Notes: generated by a model from the sequence alone, not told the origin. A stretch of DNA of 38,912 nucleotides from an uncultured bacterium (GCA_905215405.1 CAJMQE010000032.1:1-38912), one strand, 5' to 3'. Shown: positions 8,817 to 18,195, counted from the first letter of the stretch. A program made the numbers and translations.

Positions 8817-9728
8817 TTAAAATACATATATAAACACAAACGATGTTACGATAGTCAGTAATGTAATCAGAAATTTGTGGTATATGTATTTTTTTATTGA
8901 ATAAAAACTGTTATGGATCACGCTCTGTGTCTGGCAGATACAGCTCAAGCCACCGAAGGATACACTGATGCAGCAAAGGATCTCTTTGATAAAAAGTGGC
9001 AGGGAAGAATTCCCGATCACATGAATACCAGTCGTGATTTCGATCAGACCACTAAAGGTGCATTTTAACAATTCATTCTGAATGGGAATACATTGAACGA
9101 ATGTTGCGAAAATAGAAAATAGTATAATATATCCTCCCAGTTTTGTGACAATCTCAAAACCATTCATGATTGCCTGATCAACGGCTTTCAGATTTAGCTG
9201 ATTTATTGGCTTTTTCCTATCGTTATGTACGGCTGTTTCATTTTGTGCTGTTTTCAGCATAAAAAATGAAATTAGTATGATAATAAGCAGGGGAGTATAA
9301 ATGGAAAGCAACAGCCTGAAGGTATCTGTTCGTGCGTTCAGAGTTGTCAGGATTACAAAGCTGGTAATAAACATGGGGCTGGAATTGTTACAGGCTGCCA
9401 TTAATAACTGCATGGCATTTCTTTGCCGTTTTCCTGCAGGTGGTGTAAGTGCGCTAATTTGCACAGCAGTTGCAGCGCCAAGCGGATAACCGCAAAAAAG
9501 ACCGGCAAAAATAATGTAGAGATACGGATTTTTAAAGCTGGATCCATAGACGGATATGATGATATTGGAAATAATAATAGCTGGAAGCAGACTCGGTATG
9601 ATTACGTTGAACCAGAGGATCAATCCACTTTTGGCCCCTTCCAGAGTGATGGAAGGATTAAAAATCATTGCGGCAAATGCTGCAAGGATCAGATATTTTA
9701 ACAATAGATTCCACTTATAATCATGCAT
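8817..9728 (-). CDS. ylbJ: Sporulation integral membrane protein YlbJ
   Basis: YlbJ is a polytopic membrane protein of the nucleoside-transporter (Gate) fold. In Bacillus subtilis it is made in the mother cell under sigma-E and needed for proper spore envelope formation. The 303-residue reading starts at ATG 9728, which has GGAG ten bases upstream; a longer frame to 9809 has no such site. Family landmarks include GLILWFNVIIPSLLPAII, AGLFCGYPLGAATAVQ, ACNNSSPMFI and a C-terminal helical segment with several more transmembrane stretches. The protein is shorter than the roughly 400 residues of Bacillus YlbJ. It is convergent to the upstream + genes and divergent from pepD. A sigma-E-like promoter lies at 9757-9784. 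Confidence 0.88.
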   Translation of the reverse strand: MHDYKWNLLLKYLILAAFAAMIFNPSITLEGAKSGLILWFNVIIPSLLPAIIISNIIISVYGSSFKNPYLYIIFAGLFCGYPLGAATAVQISALTPPAGKRQRNAMQLLMAACNNSSPMFITSFVILTTLNARTDTFRLLLSIYTPLLIIILISFFMLKTAQNETAVHNDRKKPINQLNLKAVDQAIMNGFEIVTKLGGYIILFSIFATFVQCIPIQNELLKCTFSGLIEITTGIHVIGNSSLPLFIKEILCCISVSFGGLSCICQTQSVIHNSFYSIKKYIYHKFLITLLTIVTSFVFIYVF

Positions 9729-9756
9729 TTCTTTTTGTCTCCAACCGTTATATTTA

Positions 9757-9784
9757 AATATATGAAATTTGTAATAAGATATGA
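9757..9784 (-). promoter_or_regulatory. Sigma-E-like promoter for ylbJ
   Basis: On the minus strand TCATATC (9784-9778) is followed after 13 bases by CATATATT (9764-9757). These resemble the sigma-E -35 (KMATATT) and -10 (CATAYAHT) elements, the spacing being slightly short. The predicted start point would leave a leader of about 20 bases containing the ylbJ GGAG site. B. subtilis ylbJ belongs to the sigma-E regulon. AT-richness makes chance matches possible. Confidence 0.4.
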
Positions 9785-9854
9785 CAGGATTTAAGGGACA
9801 CTGCTTCAAATGCAGGTTTCTGGAATTGATAATAATTAAAGGATGGTAATAAAA

Positions 9855-11330
9855 ATGAGTAACGTATTAAGCAATTTAGAACCAGAAAAAGTATTTTATT
9901 ATTTTGAACAGTTATGCCAGATCCCTCATGGATCAGGAAACACAAAGGAAATCAGTGACTACTGTGTCAACTTTGCAAAAGAACATAATCTCAATTATGT
10001 GCAGGATGATGCCAATAATGTCATCATTTTCAAAGAAGCTTCAAAGGGATATGAAGACAGAAAAACAGTAATTATTCAGGGACATTTGGATATGGTTACT
10101 GCCAAAACAGCAGAATCTACTCATGATTTTAATAAAGATCCACTTGATCTTAGAGTTGATGGAGATTCTGTACATTGTAAAGATACGACACTTGGTGGTG
10201 ACGATGGTATCGCAGTTGCAATGGGACTTGCAATTCTTGCGGATGATACAATTGAACATCCAGCACTGGAAGCAGTCTTTACAGTAGATGAAGAAATTGG
10301 TCTGCTTGGTGCAACGGCACTTGATGTGACACCACTTCATGGAAGCTATATGTTAAATCTGGACTCTGAAGAAGAAGGAATCTTTACGGTTGGCTGTGCC
10401 GGTGGTGTGACTGCACAGATCGGTTTTGAATGGGAAACTACAAACATTGAAGGAATAACAAGTCAACTGATCATCAGTGGACTCAATGGTGGTCATTCAG
10501 GTACAGGAATCAACAAAGGACATATGAATGCACATAAAGTCCTTGGTCGTCTTTTCCATGAATTCGATAATGAAGAAGTATATTTCGGTATTGAATCCAT
10601 ACAGGGAGGCAATAAAGATAATGTAATCCCAAATCAATGTGAAGCAGTTATTGTACTGCCTGATGACGATGACAACTATGCAAAATTTGAAAAATGTGCA
10701 CAGAAAGTTGAAGCACAGTTAAGAAAAGAATATGCAGTAGCAGATAATGGCATTAAGATAACAACTGTGAAAGAGAAAAAAGCGGCTGCACATGAGATCC
10801 TGAACAGAAACAGTGCGCAGATGCTGACGTATTTCCTGAATTTTGCACCAAATGGCATTCAGTATATGAACCAGTCTATTCCAGGACTTGTAGAAACCTC
10901 TCTGAATATGGGTATTCTTTCCGTTACAGGTGGAAAGGCACAGATGGGATATTCGGTAAGAAGTGCTGTAAAATCATCAAAATTTAATCTGATGGAACGT
11001 GTTAAATATTTTACAGAGTTTCTTGGTGGTGAATGTACTTTTGTTGGTGAATATCCAGCATGGGAATATCGTACAGAATCTAAATTAAGAGATATTGCAT
11101 GTGAATCATTTGAGAGACTGTACCATAAAAAACCAGTTGTAGAAACAATTCATGCAGGTGTTGAGTGTGGTATCTTTGAAGAAAAATTCCAGGAACAGGG
11201 CAAAGAACTTGATATTATTTCTATGGGACCTGATCTGACAGATATTCATACCGTAAATGAATCTCTGAGCATAAGCTCAACGCAAAGAACATGGGAACTT
11301 GTTCTTGATATCTTAAAGAATTTAAAATAG
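9855..11330 (+). CDS. pepD: Aminoacyl-histidine dipeptidase, PepD family (M20C)
   Basis: A zinc metallopeptidase that hydrolyses Xaa-His and other dipeptides in the cytoplasm. The 491-residue length is typical. Metal ligands and catalytic residues are visible: GHLDMV (His77, Asp79), GGDDGIA (Asp116), DEEIG (Glu146-Glu147), NLDSEEEG (Asp170), and a C-terminal HAGVECGIF with the last His ligand. The start is ATG 9855, preceded by GGATGG at 8 bases; an ATG 12 bases upstream lies inside that site. It stands alone between divergent ylbJ and the M23 gene. Substrate specificity cannot be told from sequence. Confidence 0.93.
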   Translation: MSNVLSNLEPEKVFYYFEQLCQIPHGSGNTKEISDYCVNFAKEHNLNYVQDDANNVIIFKEASKGYEDRKTVIIQGHLDMVTAKTAESTHDFNKDPLDLRVDGDSVHCKDTTLGGDDGIAVAMGLAILADDTIEHPALEAVFTVDEEIGLLGATALDVTPLHGSYMLNLDSEEEGIFTVGCAGGVTAQIGFEWETTNIEGITSQLIISGLNGGHSGTGINKGHMNAHKVLGRLFHEFDNEEVYFGIESIQGGNKDNVIPNQCEAVIVLPDDDDNYAKFEKCAQKVEAQLRKEYAVADNGIKITTVKEKKAAAHEILNRNSAQMLTYFLNFAPNGIQYMNQSIPGLVETSLNMGILSVTGGKAQMGYSVRSAVKSSKFNLMERVKYFTEFLGGECTFVGEYPAWEYRTESKLRDIACESFERLYHKKPVVETIHAGVECGIFEEKFQEQGKELDIISMGPDLTDIHTVNESLSISSTQRTWELVLDILKNLK

Positions 11331-11346
11331 TGATAAAATGAACTGC

Positions 11347-11396
11347 CAGTTTCATAGGATATACTAAAAAGTATGTTGGTAAAGCCTATGAAACTG
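11347..11396 (+). promoter_or_regulatory. 12-bp inverted repeat enclosing the start of the M23 peptidase gene
   Basis: CAGTTTCATAGG at 11347-11358 is perfectly complementary to CCTATGAAACTG at 11385-11396. The 26-base loop can form a second small stem around ATATAC/GTATGT and contains the presumed ATG (11373). The weak AGGAT ribosome binding site is at the edge of the left arm. In mRNA this would sequester the translation start. It could also damp read-through from pepD, though no T-run follows. Confidence 0.5.
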
Positions 11397-12302
11397 CTTC
11401 ATCACAATTCAGTATATTTTCGGAAAAAGTCAATTTCGGTTGAAAGATCGGGAGATATCTTACTATGTCTGGTACTTGTTGCGGCGATTGTTTTAAGCTG
11501 TATACAGGATTATATGGTCGATACATTTTCAGCTCTCCCTGTTGTGGACTACTCCATTCAGAGTGAGGGCTTTCGTGCGATGGAATTTGGAGAGGGACAT
11601 ATTGAAGAAATTTATCAGTTGGCTGATGATTTTGATGTGGATCCATACGAACTGACTACGGTTTTAATGATCATGAATAAATATGATCTGCAGACAGTCA
11701 ATCTGGACCAGGTCTCCCGAAATGATTTTGTACGGGCACGAAATAAAATTGTAAGACGATATCCGACAGAATTTCATAAACTGTGTACAGCTTATGAGAA
11801 AGTTCTGTCCGGACTTACTTATTTTCCAGTGCCAAGTTCGTCGAGTCCAAAAAGAAAATGGATCAGTTATGTAGATTCCTGGGGCTTTGATCGGACTTAT
11901 GGCGGTGATAGAAGACATGAAGGTTGTGATGTGATGGCAGGTGATAATATACGTGGAATCTATCCTCTGTTATCCGTATGTGATGGAACCATAACGAATA
12001 CTGGCTGGCTTGAGCTTGGTGGGTATCGTCTTGGCATCACATCTGATGATGGAGGATATTTTTATTATGCACATATGGCCTCGTATGCTCAGGGGATAGA
12101 AGAAGGGACACATATAAGTGCGGGACAGTTCGTTGGCTTTATGGGGGATACTGGTTATAGTCAGGTAGAAGGTACGACTGGGAATTTTGATGTGCATCTG
12201 CATTTTGGTATCTACCTGTATATGGATGATGCAGAAATCAGTGTCAATCCTTATTGGATCCTCAAATATCTGGAAAATAAAAGACTTTGTTATACTTATT
12301 AA
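11373..12302 (+). CDS. Membrane-anchored M23 (LytM-type) peptidase
   Basis: M23 peptidases are zinc endopeptidases that cut peptidoglycan cross-links. This 309-residue protein has one N-terminal transmembrane segment (about 29-47, ILLCLVLVAAIVLSCI), an extracellular helical region and a C-terminal LytM domain. All metal and catalytic residues are present: HEGCD (His182, Asp186), YYAHM (His234) and HLH (His275, His277), so it should be active rather than a SpoIIQ-like degenerate form. The start codon is uncertain: ATG 11373 has only AGGAT 14 bases upstream and sits in a hairpin loop, and an in-frame ATG at 11388 has no better site. Cleavage specificity and growth stage of use are unknown. Confidence 0.88.
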   Translation: MLVKPMKLLHHNSVYFRKKSISVERSGDILLCLVLVAAIVLSCIQDYMVDTFSALPVVDYSIQSEGFRAMEFGEGHIEEIYQLADDFDVDPYELTTVLMIMNKYDLQTVNLDQVSRNDFVRARNKIVRRYPTEFHKLCTAYEKVLSGLTYFPVPSSSSPKRKWISYVDSWGFDRTYGGDRRHEGCDVMAGDNIRGIYPLLSVCDGTITNTGWLELGGYRLGITSDDGGYFYYAHMASYAQGIEEGTHISAGQFVGFMGDTGYSQVEGTTGNFDVHLHFGIYLYMDDAEISVNPYWILKYLENKRLCYTY

Positions 12303-12314
12303 ATATGGTACAAT
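12287..12314 (+). promoter_or_regulatory. Candidate sigma-A promoter for the alarmone synthetase gene
   Basis: TTGTTA at 12287-12292 and TACAAT at 12309-12314 are separated by 16 bases and overlap the end of the M23 gene. They would give a short leader ending in AAGAGGAG before ATG 12367. The spacing is one base under optimum. Confidence 0.4.
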
Positions 12315-12366
12315 AATACTATATCAGGTTTTTTAAATCAGATTGCAGAAAAGAGGAGAGCTTACT

Positions 12367-13167
12367 ATGGAATTGCAGATGTGGAAGGAAATTCTCACGC
12401 CATATGATCTGGCTGTTGAGGAACTGAAGGTGAAATTTAATCATATTAGGACAGAATATAAGCAGACAGGAAGATATTCACCAATTGAGCAGGTTTGTGG
12501 CAGGGTGAAGAGCATTTCCAGTATTCTAGAGAAGGCACAGAAAAAGGGGATTGAAATGAACAGGATCGAGGAATCCATTGAGGATATCGCCGGAATCCGA
12601 CTGATCTGTCAGTTCATTGAAGATATTTATACGGTCGTGGATCTGATCCGCAATCGAAGCGATATGAAAATCAAAAGTGAAAAAGACTATATCAAAAATA
12701 TGAAAGCGAGTGGATACCGCAGCTATCATATTATTGTTCTATATACAGTGGAGACGATTGATGGAAGCAAGTCGATTCCAGTCGAAATACAGATTCGTAC
12801 ACTTGGTATGAATTTCTGGGCTACCATTGAACACTCACTTCAGTATAAGTATCATAAGAATATGCCAGAACATGTCAGACAACGCTTAAATGCTTCTGCA
12901 GAGGCAATTATTACACTGGATCATGAGATGTCCTCAATCCATGATGAAATAATGGATGCGCAGAACTTCTATCTGATCAAAGCGAACATTGTATCTGACA
13001 TCCTTGGAAATATACAGAATCTGTATAAAGTAGCAAATAAAAGGGAAATCATCAAAATTCAGGATGAATTTTACAAATTATATAAAGAAAGTGACATTGA
13101 ACAGCTTCAGCGGTTTAACAAGCAGCTGGATATTATTGCGGAAGGGTATCGTGCCCAGGGCATCTGA
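12367..13167 (+). CDS. Small alarmone synthetase (GTP pyrophosphokinase, RelQ/YjbM-like)
   Basis: A single-domain (p)ppGpp synthetase that transfers pyrophosphate from ATP to GDP or GTP and acts in the stringent response. The 266 residues contain only the RelA/SpoT synthetase fold; there is no HD hydrolase, TGS or ACT domain. Signature segments are DIAGIRL (72-78), SGYRSYH (115-121) with the GTP-stacking Tyr, and PVEIQIRT (138-145) with the catalytic Glu140, followed by NFWATIEHSLQYK. The start is ATG 12367, with AGAGGAG 8 bases upstream, rather than an ATG 24 bases earlier. The C-terminal helices resemble the RelQ oligomerisation region. Whether it is RelQ or RelP type I cannot settle. Confidence 0.9.
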   Translation: MELQMWKEILTPYDLAVEELKVKFNHIRTEYKQTGRYSPIEQVCGRVKSISSILEKAQKKGIEMNRIEESIEDIAGIRLICQFIEDIYTVVDLIRNRSDMKIKSEKDYIKNMKASGYRSYHIIVLYTVETIDGSKSIPVEIQIRTLGMNFWATIEHSLQYKYHKNMPEHVRQRLNASAEAIITLDHEMSSIHDEIMDAQNFYLIKANIVSDILGNIQNLYKVANKREIIKIQDEFYKLYKESDIEQLQRFNKQLDIIAEGYRAQGI

Positions 13168-13210
13168 CATGCAATGCTCACGAATATAGGAAAGGACTTA
13201 TATCTAGTTC

Positions 13211-14587
13211 ATGAATTTACCACAGAAATACTTAGATACCATGAAAGAAATGCTTGGAGATGAGTTTGAAGACTTTATATCCAGCTTTGAACAGGAGCGC
13301 CTGTTTGGCCTTCGTGTGAATACATTAAAGATCACACCCGAGGAATTTTTACGAATCGCACCTTTTGATTTAAAACCAATTCCATGGATCAAGAACGGAT
13401 TCTATTATAAAGAAGAAGATAAACCGGCAAAGCATCCATATTATTATGCGGGACTTTATTATATACAGGAGCCAAGTGCAATGACACCGGCACATGTGTT
13501 GCCAATTGAAGACGGCGATAAAGTCTTCGATATGTGTGCGGCTCCTGGTGGAAAAACAACAGAACTGGGAGCAAGGCTGAATAGAACCGGGTTACTTGTA
13601 ACAAATGATATCAGTAACAGCCGAGCAAAGGCTCTATTAAAAAATGTTGAACTTTGCGGGATACCGAATGTTCTTGTACTTAGTGAAGATCCGGCAAAAT
13701 TGGTGAACTCTTACAGAGGTTACTTTGACAAGATCCTGATCGATGCACCATGTTCAGGTGAGGGGATGTTCAGAAAAGATAGTAAATTGATTAAGAATTG
13801 GGAAATAAATGGACCTGAGTACTATCATGAAATTCAGAAGGAAATTGTACTATACGGAGCGGATATGCTTCGCCCTGGTGGTAAAATGCTTTATTCCACT
13901 TGCACATTTTCGAAAGTGGAAGATGAGGAAACAATTCGTTTTCTTCTAAAAGAACGCCCACAGATGCATCTGACAGAAATCGAGGAATATGAAGGCTTTG
14001 GCCATGGCTATGAGGAAGACGATCATGATAGAGAACTTCAGCTGTCGAAAGCAGTCAGAATCTGGCCACATAAAATGGATGGAGAAGGACATTTTGTTGC
14101 CTTGCTGGAAAAGGAGGAAAGCGAAAGCCCTATTTCCTATCCAGATGCTGATGGTTCCCGTGTAAAAATAGACAAAGAACTCGAGGAATTTTTGTCGAGA
14201 CTTTCTTATCCAATCGAGCCAGATCAGATTTTTATACATGATACCCACATTTATTATATTCCTAAGCAAGCAGTCAATTATCAGAAATGCAGATTACTGC
14301 GCTCTGGGCTTTTACTTGGAGAATTGAAAAAGAAACGATTTGAACCAAGTCAGCCATTGGCCATGACACTTAAAATGGAACAGTTTGATTCTTATGTGAA
14401 TTTTTCGGCAGACGATCAGAATGTGATCCGTTACCTGAAAGGGGAAACGGTCGCTCTTAATGAACCTGCAGAACATGCAAAGAATGGATGGACACTGATC
14501 TGTGTGGATGGATATCCTCTTGGATGGGGAAAATTAAATAACATGACGATTAAAAATAAATATTTTGCCGGTTGGAGATGGATGTAG
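13211..14587 (+). CDS. RsmF/NOP2-Sun family rRNA cytosine-C5 methyltransferase
   Basis: This family forms 5-methylcytosine in rRNA using two conserved cysteines. The 458-residue protein has an N-terminal RNA-binding portion, the Rossmann methyltransferase with DMCAAPGGKTTEL (107-119), DAPCSGEGMF (178-187, release Cys181) and YSTCTFS with nucleophile Cys231, and a C-terminal PUA-like extension as in RsmF. Catalytic elements are complete. The ribosome binding site is weak: AAAGGA lies about 15 bases before ATG 13211. The gene abuts the next pseudouridine synthase (TAG immediately followed by ATG), so the two RNA-modification genes are co-translated. The exact target cytosine is not predictable. 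Confidence 0.92.
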   Translation: MNLPQKYLDTMKEMLGDEFEDFISSFEQERLFGLRVNTLKITPEEFLRIAPFDLKPIPWIKNGFYYKEEDKPAKHPYYYAGLYYIQEPSAMTPAHVLPIEDGDKVFDMCAAPGGKTTELGARLNRTGLLVTNDISNSRAKALLKNVELCGIPNVLVLSEDPAKLVNSYRGYFDKILIDAPCSGEGMFRKDSKLIKNWEINGPEYYHEIQKEIVLYGADMLRPGGKMLYSTCTFSKVEDEETIRFLLKERPQMHLTEIEEYEGFGHGYEEDDHDRELQLSKAVRIWPHKMDGEGHFVALLEKEESESPISYPDADGSRVKIDKELEEFLSRLSYPIEPDQIFIHDTHIYYIPKQAVNYQKCRLLRSGLLLGELKKKRFEPSQPLAMTLKMEQFDSYVNFSADDQNVIRYLKGETVALNEPAEHAKNGWTLICVDGYPLGWGKLNNMTIKNKYFAGWRWM

Positions 14588-15307
14588 ATGAGTATGATCA
14601 GATTGGACAAGTACCTTGCAGATATGCAAATTGGTACGAGAAGTCAGGTAAAAGAATATATTCGTAAAGGTAGAATCAGAGTTAATGATACGAATGTGAA
14701 GTCACCCAATGAAAAAGTTGACATTGACAAAGATAGTATTACGTTCGATGGAAGAAATGTTGCATATGATGAGTTTGAATATTATATGCTGAACAAACCA
14801 GGTGGTGTTCTTTCTGCTACCAGGGATAAGAAAGCGGAGACGGTTCTGGATCTGATTGAAACGAAGAAAAGAAAGGACCTTTTCCCGGTTGGAAGACTGG
14901 ATAAAGATACAGAAGGTCTGCTTTTAATAACTAATGATGGTGATCTGGCACACAGACTACTGTCACCGAAAAAACACGTAGACAAGCTTTATTTTGCAAA
15001 GGTCGATGGTACTGTAAAGCAGGAACATATTACAGAGTTTAGAGAAGGCGTTTTTATAGAAGAAGATTGTAAAACAATGCCTGCTGAATTAAAAATCCTG
15101 GAATCAGGAGCACAGTCCGTTTGTGAATTGATCATACATGAGGGTAAATTTCATCAGGTCAAGAGAATGTTCGAGGCAATCGGGTGTGAAGTGACGTATT
15201 TAAAGAGACTTTCTATGGGAAGCCTGGAACTTGATGAAAATCTAGAACCGGGAGAATACAGAAAACTGACAAAGGAAGAGCTGGATGCATTAAAACAGCT
15301 TGGTTAA
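14588..15307 (+). CDS. RsuA/RluB-family pseudouridine synthase
   Basis: It isomerises a specific uridine in rRNA. The 239-residue protein has an N-terminal S4 RNA-binding domain (about 1-60, RLDKYLADMQIGTRSQVKE) and the RsuA-family catalytic domain with GRLDKDTEGLLL, catalytic Asp105. The C-terminal EGKFHQVKRMFEAIGCEV motif is typical of RsuA/RluB/RluE/RluF. The ATG follows the previous TAG directly and GGAG sits within the end of that gene. At this length it could be RsuA (16S) or RluB (23S); I cannot choose. Confidence 0.93.
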   Translation: MSMIRLDKYLADMQIGTRSQVKEYIRKGRIRVNDTNVKSPNEKVDIDKDSITFDGRNVAYDEFEYYMLNKPGGVLSATRDKKAETVLDLIETKKRKDLFPVGRLDKDTEGLLLITNDGDLAHRLLSPKKHVDKLYFAKVDGTVKQEHITEFREGVFIEEDCKTMPAELKILESGAQSVCELIIHEGKFHQVKRMFEAIGCEVTYLKRLSMGSLELDENLEPGEYRKLTKEELDALKQLG

Positions 15308-15319
15308 AGGAGTAGCAAT

Positions 15320-15979
15320 ATGTTACAGGGAATAGAAGCAGTAATTTTTGATATGGATGGAACGCTGCTGGATTCCATGCATGTATGGAAAGAAATAGAT
15401 AGGGAATTCTTAGGAAAACGAGGCATAAGCGAGCGGGACTTTCCGGCCGATCAGATCGAAGGCATGAATTTTCTTCAGACGGCAACATTTTTTAAGAATC
15501 ATTTTTCATTGCCGGAAACGGTGGAAGAAATCATGGATATCTGGCACAATATGGCAGTAGACAAATATAAGAACGAGGTCCTTTTAAAAAGTGGTGCAAA
15601 GGATTTTATCACATATCTGAAGGATAATCGGATTAAATGTGGAATTGCAACGAGCAGTTCCAGAAATCTGGCGCATGTTAGTCTGAAGGCACAGAATGTA
15701 TTTGACAGTTTTGATGTTATTGTGACAGGAGAAGATGTAACAGAAGGTAAACCTTCGCCTGTAATTTATCAGATGGCAGCAGAACAGCTTCAGGTCCCAC
15801 CAGATAAATGTCTGATCTTTGAAGATGTACCAAATGGACTACGGGCTGGACTCGCGGCAGGAATGCATACCTGTGCGGTCTATGATGCATTTACAGAGGA
15901 TAAGACGCAGGAAAAAAAGAATCTTGCAGAGTATTACATAGATAGTTTTAACGATATTTTAGAAAGTATAGAAGGCTGA
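15320..15979 (+). CDS. HAD hydrolase of the beta-phosphoglucomutase/phosphatase group
   Basis: A 219-residue haloacid dehalogenase superfamily protein. Motif I is DMDGTLLDS with Asp11 (nucleophile) and Asp13; motif II is ATSSS; motif III/IV covers GKPSPVIYQMAAEQL and FEDVPNGLRAG. A helical cap sits between motifs I and II, as in subfamily IA. The pattern suits a sugar-phosphate phosphatase or phosphoglucomutase-like enzyme, but the substrate is not predictable. AAAGGAG lies 8 bases before the ATG. It is 12 bases after the pseudouridine synthase and probably in the same operon. A 6-bp hairpin (AGAAGG/CCTTCT) follows the stop. Confidence 0.88.
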   Translation: MLQGIEAVIFDMDGTLLDSMHVWKEIDREFLGKRGISERDFPADQIEGMNFLQTATFFKNHFSLPETVEEIMDIWHNMAVDKYKNEVLLKSGAKDFITYLKDNRIKCGIATSSSRNLAHVSLKAQNVFDSFDVIVTGEDVTEGKPSPVIYQMAAEQLQVPPDKCLIFEDVPNGLRAGLAAGMHTCAVYDAFTEDKTQEKKNLAEYYIDSFNDILESIEG

Positions 15980-16005
15980 AAAACCTTCTAAAGGAAGATA
16001 AATAA

Positions 16006-18195
16006 ATGATAAAAGATTTTTTACCTATTAGCAGGGAAGATATGAAAAAAAGAGGATGGGAACAGTGTGATTTCGTCTATGTGATTGGAGATGCATATGT
16101 GGATCATCCATCGTTTGGACCTGCTATCATCAGCAGAATCCTTGAGGCGAACGGTTATAAAGTGGGAATAATCTCACAGCCTGACTGGAAGGACCCACAA
16201 AGCATTACCATACTTGGAGAGCCATGTCTTGGCTTTTTGATCAGTGGTGGTAATATGGATTCGATGGTGAACCATTATACAGTTAATAAAAAACATAGAA
16301 AAATGGATTCGTTTACTCCGGGTGGAGTGATGGGAAAAAGGCCTGATTATGCAACAATCGTCTATTGTAATCTGATTCGTCAGACTTATAAGCATATTCC
16401 TATGGTCATCGGTGGTATTGAGGCAAGTCTGAGACGTCTTGCACACTACGACTACTGGTCGGATAAAGTAAAACATTCCATCTTACTGGATTCCGGTGCA
16501 GATATTATTTCTTATGGTATGGGAGAACATTCCATTGTAGAGATTGCTGACGCATTAAATAGCGGAATTGCTGTATCTGATATAACATTTATTCGGGGCA
16601 CCGTCTATAAGACGAAGTCACTGGATAATCTATATGATTATATTGAACTGCCAACTTTTGATGAAATTGTAGCCGACAAAAAGGTGTTTGCGGAAAGCTT
16701 TAACACCCAGTATAACAATACAGATCCATTTGTTGCAAAAACACTGGTAGAAAAATATAAAGAGAAGATGTACGTTGTACAGAATCCACCTTCATTACCA
16801 TTGACACAGGAAGAAATGGATGACGTCTATAGTTATCAGTATATGAGAGACTATCATCCTTCTTATAGGGCATTAGGAGGAATTCCTGCACTCTCAGAGA
16901 TTAAATTCTCTATTACAAGTAATCGTGGCTGCTTTGGTGGCTGCAGCTTCTGTGCACTGACTTTTCATCAGGGAAGAATTATTCAGACCCGTAGTCATGA
17001 ATCAATAATAGAAGAAGCGAAGGAAATGACGGAAGATCCTGAATTTAAAGGATATATTCATGATGTTGGCGGACCAACTGCTAATTTTAGACATACTTCC
17101 TGTAAAAAGCAGCTGACGAAAGGGGTTTGTCCGAACAAACAGTGCCTGTGGCCAAAACCATGTAAAAATCTGACTGTCGATCATAAGGATTACGTCAAAC
17201 TACTAAGAAAGCTGCAGGATATTCCAAAGGTAAAGAAAGTATTTATTCGTTCTGGAATACGTTTTGATTATGTTATGGCTGACAGTGATGATACATTTTT
17301 ACGGGAATTGTGCCAGAACCATATCAGTGGTCAGTTAAGAGTCGCACCAGAACATATTTCGGATAAAGTACTGACCCGTATGGGAAAACCATCAAATGAT
17401 GTTTATATGTCCTTTATTAAACGATATGAAAAGATCAACGCATCAACTGGAAAGAAACAATTCGTTGTTCCGTATCTGATGTCATCGCACCCTGGCTCCA
17501 CTATGAAAGAAGCCATTGAACTTGCTGAATATATCAGGGATCTTGGATATATGCCAGAACAGGTACAGGATTTCTATCCAACACCATCAACGGTATCGAC
17601 ATGTATGTATTATACCGGATACGATCCAAGAACAATGGAAAAGGTATATACACCAGTTACTTTCCATGAAAAGGCTATGCAGAGAGCGTTGATTCAGTAT
17701 AAGAATCCGGATAACTATGACCTGGTAAAAGAGGCACTTCTGGAAAATGGCAGAAAAGATCTGATCGGTTTTGAACCACATTGTCTGATTCCACCAAGAA
17801 AGATCGAACATTATTATAAGACAGAAAAGAAACACGTTAGCTCTGGAAAACAGGATAAAAAAAGAACAGTGGACAAAGTTGGTAAGAATGAGCATACAAA
17901 GTCATCTGAAAAGTCTTCAAGTTCATTTAGAACAAAATCAAATGATAGAAAAAATGCTCCTGATAGAGCAAAAAATACAGGGAAAGCCAGATTTGAGGGA
18001 AAATCAGGTGGACTGAAAAATAAATTAAAAGAACAGGGCAATGTTAAATTTGCAAATGGGAGAAAATCAGAAAAAGGCAGCATGAAAGCGGAAGGAAGAA
18101 CCAGCCGTAGTGTTCAAAAATTTGATCCCGGTAACAAAAATAAACGAAGTGATACAAAAATAAGATCTGGTAATACACAAAAGAGACATCGTTAA
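16006..18195 (+). CDS. YgiQ family radical SAM protein
   Basis: A 729-residue radical SAM protein of the YgiQ family. The order is an N-terminal family domain (about 1-290, opening FLPISREDMKKRGWEQCDFV), the radical SAM core with CFGGCSFC (Cys309, Cys313, Cys316) that ligates the 4Fe-4S cluster, further family segments (FIRSGIRFDY, LRVAPEHISD, PYLMSSHPG, QDFYPTPSTVSTCMYYTG), and a low-complexity tail. From about residue 610 the tail is rich in Lys, Ser, Arg, Asn and Gly and probably disordered and nucleic-acid binding. The reaction catalysed is not established for this family to my knowledge. AAAGGAAG lies upstream of the ATG. Confidence 0.93.
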   Translation: MIKDFLPISREDMKKRGWEQCDFVYVIGDAYVDHPSFGPAIISRILEANGYKVGIISQPDWKDPQSITILGEPCLGFLISGGNMDSMVNHYTVNKKHRKMDSFTPGGVMGKRPDYATIVYCNLIRQTYKHIPMVIGGIEASLRRLAHYDYWSDKVKHSILLDSGADIISYGMGEHSIVEIADALNSGIAVSDITFIRGTVYKTKSLDNLYDYIELPTFDEIVADKKVFAESFNTQYNNTDPFVAKTLVEKYKEKMYVVQNPPSLPLTQEEMDDVYSYQYMRDYHPSYRALGGIPALSEIKFSITSNRGCFGGCSFCALTFHQGRIIQTRSHESIIEEAKEMTEDPEFKGYIHDVGGPTANFRHTSCKKQLTKGVCPNKQCLWPKPCKNLTVDHKDYVKLLRKLQDIPKVKKVFIRSGIRFDYVMADSDDTFLRELCQNHISGQLRVAPEHISDKVLTRMGKPSNDVYMSFIKRYEKINASTGKKQFVVPYLMSSHPGSTMKEAIELAEYIRDLGYMPEQVQDFYPTPSTVSTCMYYTGYDPRTMEKVYTPVTFHEKAMQRALIQYKNPDNYDLVKEALLENGRKDLIGFEPHCLIPPRKIEHYYKTEKKHVSSGKQDKKRTVDKVGKNEHTKSSEKSSSSFRTKSNDRKNAPDRAKNTGKARFEGKSGGLKNKLKEQGNVKFANGRKSEKGSMKAEGRTSRSVQKFDPGNKNKRSDTKIRSGNTQKRHR

